A DNA stretch of 64,000 nucleotides from the NCBI GenBank assembly GCA_021014325.1, contig CM037464.1, positions 3,379,127 through 3,443,126 of the forward strand. The letters run 5' to 3'. Within the stretch, counting starts at the first letter, position 1. The number at the start of each line of letters is the position of its first letter. Of this stretch, positions 58,410 to 64,000 are shown one piece after another. The notes beneath the pieces are model-generated. The model did not search any database. It was not told the DNA's origin and saw nothing but the letters and a program-made list of their open reading frames with translations. A program made the translations under genes and the position numbers. Origin of the DNA: Plazaster borealis. Its lineage: Eukaryota; Echinodermata; Asteroidea; Forcipulatida; Labidiasteridae.

Positions 58410-61035
58410 TTACTCGTTGGAGTTTACCATCAAAAAGGAAACCTTGTATCCGTCGTCAGTATTACGCCAGACCAACAGACACCTGTATAATATAAAAACA
58501 AAACCTATCAAAATATGTTTCACCCAATAAGATCTAGAAGCAGACCTGTCAAATGTGTTTTGGCCCCACCCACCCTCCCACTGATCAATCCAGTGCCACT
58601 CTCTGTCATGTCTTTAGTGAATGGCAGGTTTGAGCCCCATTTGGGTAAAAGTCTATACTTTAAATCCAATCACAGTTTGGTTACTCGGACTATTTTGTAA
58701 TGATGACGAAGAATCAGGCCGTATTAAAGGCATCGTACACGTTTGGTAATGACTCAAAACAAATATTAGCATAAAAACTGACTTGGTAACAAGCAACAGA
58801 GAGCTGTTGATAGTTTTTTAACATTGTAGGAAACGACTCCCTCTGAAGTAACGTAGTTTTTGAGAAAGAGGTAATTTCTCACTAAAATAATAAAAACTTC
58901 TTGCAAGAAGTTTTTATTCCTATCTGAAAGCACACAAATTTGTACAACAAGGGTTTTTTGTTCACCATTCTCTTGCAACTTCGATGACCAATTAAGCCCA
59001 AATTTTCACAGGCTTGTTATGTTATGCATATGTTGGGATACACCAAGTGAGAACACTGGTCTTTGACAGTTTCCAAACGTGTTCAATGCCTTTAAAGACA
59101 AAGAACAAAATGATAGTTATGCACCCAGCTTGCACCAGTCCAACCAACCAAAACCCACCCAAACCCATCAGAGAGTCGTTAAGGAAGTGTAAACTTACTT
59201 CACGTCACGAAACAGTTTGCCTTGCTGATCGTGCCATCTTTCGGTGAATAAGACGTACACGTAGTCGGCCCCTTCCTCCTTTGGTCCCACCTCGATGTAC
59301 TCTGTCGTCATGTCGTGGAGTCCATTGTCTGACAGTTCATAAACTTTATGAATAGCTACCGGGATGACAACAAATATACAAAGAATGACAATAAAAGTAG
59401 TAATACAAATAATAAGCAATGAAAAACCTAGTGTTCCTTCTAAAAATTTATACTTTGTCGTCGATGAAGAGCTAAAACAAAAGCAGGTTGAACGTTTTAT
59501 ATTAATATCGTTTTGTTTTTTCCTGCTGGCTGCAATACAGATGGACGTTTTGAGGGGAAAAAACCCAGATGTCTGCTTTTGTGCCACTTTAGTGTGTGAC
59601 AAAACGTCAAATCTGCTTCGCGGCCAACAGAAAAGTAAGACATTTTATTTATCTAACGGATGAACCTGCTTTCCGCTTCTTGGAAACAAAAGAGGCAAAT
59701 GTTAGACCGTAAGTGAAGGTGATTGCCTAAAATCTGCTTTTCGCGAAACTAGAAAGTAAAACAGTAGTATTCGCGCGTATTCGAACATTTTTGGGACCAC
59801 TTTGGTCCCACGTGCATGCATTCAATTAACTTGTGAAGGATTCGAATACGCACGAGAGTTGCACAGTCTATTCCATGTGCAGCCACAGACATGGGCCTAA
59901 TTTCATGGCACTGCTTACCAAATATTTCGGCGCTTACGCGCATTGTAACGTGTGTATTTCTATAGGACGCAGCTGGGCGTAAGTGCAGAATTCCGCGGTA
60001 AGCAGAGCCATGAAATTGGGCCCCGCTTTGAGTATGACGACACAGCCCTTACAAGCTTCAAGAAGTCATTACCTTCCTTTCCATGAGCTAGAGGGATTCC
60101 TTCAACTGAAAGATAACCGTCTGGATGCCACATATCCATCACTGTATCAATGTCATGGCTAGCGAAAGCTTCACATCTTTTGTCCGTCAGTGCTTTCATT
60201 TTGTCTGAGGAAAAGCAAAAAGAAAACATTATAAAGTCTCTTCTTAAGGCCATGTCAAACAGGACAATTATTTTCAGGCAACTTGGAGGCAACCGACTGC
60301 ACTGCATGCCCTTCGGCAGCACAAGAGCACTCTTCTAAAGTTGTAACTCACTATCTACAGGAAAACAATGAACAAAATGAAATGAATTAAATGTTCTTAT
60401 AAGCAGAGCCATGAAATTGGGCCCAGCTGGAGCTGTTTATAACCGGCTGGGCTTCTCGTTTTGGACGCGCAAGCTCCGCCAATTTACTTACGCGGAACGC
60501 AATACATGGCTATTAGTTCCCGCGCGTAGCCTAACCCTTTTGTACACGCGCGTACACACAAACCAACGCGCACAAAACAGAATTTTACAAAAGTTTTTGA
60601 AAATGTATACAAACTTCGAAAATTCGCTTAACAAACAGAAGATTGTCTTTTTACCACCGATTTTCCTTATTCTTTCACATTTTAACAAAAAGGCATTTAT
60701 GAATGGGAATAAATGAGTAGTGACTCGTTCTTAAACGGCCGTTTAAAACCATGCAGAGTCGCGGCCGTGCGATAAAGGCCCTCGCCTTCGGCTCGGGCCT
60801 TTATGGCACGGCCACGACCCTGCCGGTTTTAAACGGCCGTTTAAGAACTCGTCGCCACTCTTTTATTCCCTTAATTATTAATACCTTTACATTTGATAAG
60901 ACTGAACATCTTGAAGTGTTATAAATATTTACCTTCAAAGCTTTGTTCTTCCCTGTCATGCTCGGCTGCAATCACACTTGGTGCAATCAATGAGCCAAGG
61001 AACAGAAGTACACATACGAGTTGGATACCAGACAT
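58410..61035 (-). CDS. Secreted NTF2-like protein, copy E
   Basis: Exons on the minus strand: 61035-60933, 60204-60073, 59355-59199 and 58482-58410. Lengths are 103, 132, 157 and 73 nt, giving 154 residues. The signal peptide is MSGIQLVCVLLFLGSLIAPS, with Gly for Arg at residue 3. Exon 2 resembles B (CEAFASHDIDTVMDMWHPDG). Exon 3 starts AIHKVYELSDNGLHDMTTEY and ends RDVK; exon 4 ends VSFLMVNSNE. This is the most compact copy, with introns of 728, 717 and 716 bp. Its core is intact, so it is the best reference for the array. The final stop is followed at once by a second TAA, as in C. Confidence 0.88.
58723..59095. mobile_element. CGTACACGTTTGG-type MITE, copy E intron 3
   Basis: ttaaaggcatcgtacacgtt to gttcaatgcctttaa; the inner hairpin acttcttgcaagaagt is kept. 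Confidence 0.85.
59765..59875. mobile_element. ATAGACTGTGCAAGTC-type element in copy E intron 2
   Basis: ttcgcgcgtattcgaacatt and gagttgcacagtcta; contains gggaccactttggtccca. Confidence 0.65.
59893..60022. mobile_element. GGGCC(C/T)AATTTCATGG-type MITE in copy E intron 2
   Basis: gggcctaatttcatggcact to agccatgaaattgggcccc. It interrupts the foldback MITE whose ends are at gccacagac and gctttgagtatgacgacaca. Confidence 0.8.
60705..60870. repeat. Long hairpin in copy E intron 1, with extra inner stem
   Basis: Same hairpin as 48833-48955 plus about 43 bp in the middle that is itself palindromic (aaaggccctcgccttcggct, gggcctttat). Confidence 0.85.
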
Positions 61036-61130
61036 AACTGCGTGCATTTATCGGCCAATATTTTAGACAAGATTGATTGATTTCGTTTATAACCGTCTGA
61101 TCTGTGCCAAGTGCTGTTTTAAATTGAGAC

Positions 61131-61137
61131 TTTTATA
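61131..61137 (-). promoter_or_regulatory. TATA box, NTF2-like copy E
   Basis: Same box about 96 bp before the ATG. The stretch between box and ATG has small indels compared with B-D. Confidence 0.65.
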
Positions 61138-61475
61138 CGCGAAAATAACTTAAGTCACAGGTGGTTATTAACCATCGGCGAACCACGTGATAATGAAGAG
61201 CAATAATCATTTGACACGTCCATTATTTAGGAACAGTTTGTTGGTATAGACTGATGCCCGTAACTCAATAATTACTGCTAGGAATTGTTTTGTAATTATT
61301 CTGGGGGCTTAACAGAATTAGTGTTCTTCAGAAATGTTCGAAATCCAGGTATTTGGCAGAGCTTACTCTCTGGTGCATGTAGATACAAAAAAGAGAGTAA
61401 GAGCTTATTTTATTCTAATCTTTTGTTAATTGTTGGCTTGTGTCGTGGAATTCTAGAATAGGGTCTTGCGTGAAG

Positions 61476-61875
61476 CCGGTAAAGGGACAAGGTTTTTGAC
61501 ATTATTTCGGTCCCTCGAAATAATATTTCATTCCCTCGAAAAAGTTCTCATTCCCCCGAAATACTATTTCGTCCCCTCGAAACAATATCTCGCTCCCTGG
61601 AAATAATATTTCATCCCAACGAAGTAGCCTGTAATCCTTTCCCTGTCAATAATATACCATCTCCTCGAAATAGTAATTTAATATTTCGAGTGAACAAAAT
61701 ATTATTTCGGGGGAATAAAACATTTTTAGGGGGAATGAAATATTATTTCGAAGGAACGAAATATTATTTCGAAGGAATGAAATCTTATTATTGAACGAAA
61801 TCTTATTATTGAACGAAATAAAATTTGGGGGGGGGCGAAGGAAAGAATGAAGGTTTTTGTTTGTCCCTTTACGGG
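61476..61875. mobile_element. TIR element with TCGAAATAATATTTC repeats, copy 4
   Basis: As at 38418, upstream of copy E, with one extra unit near 61795. Confidence 0.85.
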
Positions 61876-62369
61876 TTAGCAGACTTCAACAAGTGAATAT
61901 AAAGCAAAACTGAAAGTTTCGAAACCATTCACTGTTTTGTCCCCAGGTCTGGATGTGTGATAGTTATAGGTTGATTGATATATTTTAGAACAACCAAGAT
62001 GTCAAATTCTTAAAAGGTTCTGGTAATATTATAATGTGGTCATTGATAGACTTATGTAAGAACCACTCTAAAGTCTCAGCGGTTATGTTTTATAGGAGCA
62101 GACAACTCCATATATTGCATCCTCGTTTTGACTGTCGACCTATTGTATTTTGTACAATGTAGGCCTACTATGCGTTTATATGCGGCCATTGCCTTGGGGC
62201 AACAAAGACAAAATAGGAAATACAAAACCCGACGCTGAGGCGCTTCTCTCGTGCAGATAAAGTCAAATTCAAAGGGAGCACATCTAAAAACTTGTTAAAC
62301 TGTTATCTTTATAATGCTTTATTTCATGTTGGAATTACGACAAAACTTAATGTAAACATTTCCCGTATG

Positions 62370-62565
62370 ACCTGGGCCCAATTTCATGGAGCTGCTAAAG
62401 CATTAAGAGTAGCTGACTGCATAAAATATTGCTTTAACAGAAAAAGTTTACTAGCCAAACTACCATGTCAAGTGTACAATTTTCGACTGGTATCCTGCTA
62501 ATTTCTGCTTAGCAGAAAACTGTTCAGCAATATTTTCTGCTTAAGCAGCTCAACGAAATGGGGCA
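62370..62565. mobile_element. GGGCCCAATTTC-type MITE, compact copy
   Basis: gggcccaatttcatggagct to cttaagcagctcaacgaaat, about 195 bp, like the one at 16519-16711. Confidence 0.8.
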
Positions 62566-63589
62566 CCGTGTAGTGCCGGTATCTTGCCTCCCTGAAAGCC
62601 CTTGAATGTACAAGGCCCCTCTTTTTGTAAACAAAGGTTACATGGTCTATAGAAAGTACAGTAGTTAAAATTGATGAGATATTTTTTACTCATCATCGTT
62701 AATCGCTACATTAAAATGTGGTGGACTAAGTGCTCGAGCGAACTTAAGCTAAAAATCCCCAATAAACTGATTATAATTATAGTGATCTCAATATTTTTAA
62801 TCTTTCGAGCTGCGCACAATATTGGAACTATTTTACATTACTTTAGGTAGGAACAAACTTTTATGAAAGGAAGAAGATGAAGACGACCCGAACCAGTCGT
62901 AATGTTTTTGTAATGTTTTACTTTCTAGTTTCGAGAAAAACAGATTTTAGGTATTCACCTTCACTTACGGTCGAAAAGTGGACATTTGCCTCTTTTGTTT
63001 CCAAGAAGCAGGTTGATCCGTTATTTTTCTGTTGACCGCGAAGCAGATTTGACGTTTTGTCAAACACTATAGTGGCACAAAAGCAGACAAAGCTGCCTTT
63101 CCCCCTCAAAATGTCCAGCTGTAGTGCAGCCAGCAGAAAAAAACAAACATTATATGAATCTAAAATGTTCAACCTGCTTTTGTTTTAGCTCTTCATCGAC
63201 GACAAAGTATAAAGAGGTTCATTTTTAATGACAGTTTTTCATTGTTCACATGTTTTGAGTAATATATAGCATTTTTTCTTGAAGTTATTAAAATTTTAAA
63301 ATCATGCTGATTTTCTCCATAACATATCTCTGAAGGAACAAAGTAAGAAACTGGTGTACTTTGAAAAATATTTTCAACAGTTTTTTTATTTATCCCTTTT
63401 TGTTAGCAAAACAATTTGCCACATTTTGTACCAAACTATTATTGCATCATAATATCAAAAGAAAAATACACTCACCTTTTTATTTACAATGACACTTCAT
63501 TATTGGGAAAGCTGACAAAAATACAATTTTTGTACATATTTGAGGTTCGGGTGATTATAATTTATGCAAAGGGATACATTTTTCCTCAA

Positions 63590-63730
63590 ACCCAACCGAA
63601 AAGAGGAGGGGATAGAATTTGTTATCCCTTGTTCCCCAAACTTAGCCGAAATGAGGAGGGGATAGAATTGTCTATCCCTTGTTCCTCAAACCTAGCCGAA
63701 CCAAGCGAAAAAAAGAGGAGGGGATAGATT
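63590..63730 (+). repeat. 50-bp minisatellite, copy 3
   Basis: As at 41205, in the unit of copy E. Confidence 0.85.
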
Positions 63731-64000
63731 TTTTCCCTTGGACCTCAAATATGAACAAATGTGCGTTATATTGCTAACAAATAACTGGAACTTATCCATT
63801 TTTAAATGTTAGCCTAGAAAAATGAGATTGATTTGAAAAATCTGGAGCATGTTTTTCAAAATTTGGAGGAAAATAAGCTAAAGGAAAAATCTGATGCTTC
63901 AAAATCCTGCTTCGATTGCAATTGTCGGACTATAATGACATGACAATTTTAAGCTGTACATTTGAAAATTAATAAACGCAGTTTAATATGAACCTGTTTA

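Larger units (their letters stand above)
50254..58600. repeat. Large segmental duplication, second copy
   Basis: Collinear with 36700-45000. The left junction at about 50248-50256 joins the upstream region of copy C (matching B up to gaggcgc at 39170) to the middle of a SINE, with a short aattaat filler. It carries exon D, the inverted exon-3 relic, the ARFRP1 relic and exon 4 of copy E. Confidence 0.9.
61036..64000. repeat. Upstream region of copy E unit, cut by the window end
   Basis: Matches 37993-41600, but lacks the 0.3-kb internal repeat at 40190-40510 and in that respect resembles the older unit of copy A (28260-28340). The Fritz-like palindromic array, the 50-bp minisatellite and the inverted intron-2 piece are all present. 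Confidence 0.85.

Overview
This window is metazoan nuclear DNA. Genes are split into short exons with GT-AG introns, intergenic DNA is AT-rich, and small inverted-repeat elements and tRNA-derived SINEs are dense. I recognise several repeat families from memory as typical of sea-star (asteroid echinoderm) sequence. I therefore read the source as an echinoderm, probably a sea star, with moderate confidence and no database check.

Three kinds of real gene are present. (1) On the minus strand, about 3.7-11.7 kb, is a STAR-family RNA-binding protein of the Sam68/KHDRBS type. It has a Qua1 start, a KH domain, a Pro/Gly/Arg-rich middle and the typical Tyr-containing C-terminus. Seven coding exons are placed; the Qua1-KH linker exon was not found. 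(2) On the plus strand, 14.6-19.3 kb, is a complete seven-exon ARFRP1 (Arf-like GTPase of the trans-Golgi), arranged head-to-head with the first gene. (3) On the minus strand, from 22.6 kb to the end, is a tandem array of small secreted NTF2-like (SnoaL/DUF4440-type) genes. There are four four-exon genes, called A (22.6-27.6 kb), B (33.5-38.0), C (44.8-49.1) and E (58.4-61.0). There is also an orphan signal-peptide exon D (51.4 kb) and two inverted exon-3 relics (41.7 and 55.3 kb).

The array grew by segmental duplication. Each repeat unit carries, beside the 3' end of its NTF2-like gene, a broken piece of ARFRP1: the end of intron 5, the start of exon 6, then sequence from beyond the stop. 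This suggests that the founding unit reached from the ARFRP1 3' end through the convergent NTF2-like gene. The block 36.7-45.0 kb is nearly repeated at 50.25-58.6 kb. One junction of that copy lies inside a SINE, and it leaves exon D without exons of its own.

The remainder is mobile DNA: foldback and TIR elements (several with clear target duplications), SINEs, minisatellites and short tandem repeats. No rRNA gene, functional tRNA gene, CRISPR array or intact transposase was seen. The stretches 345-2880, 10.5-11.0, 17.0-18.1 and 21.0-22.6 kb hold nothing recognisable beyond short repeats.
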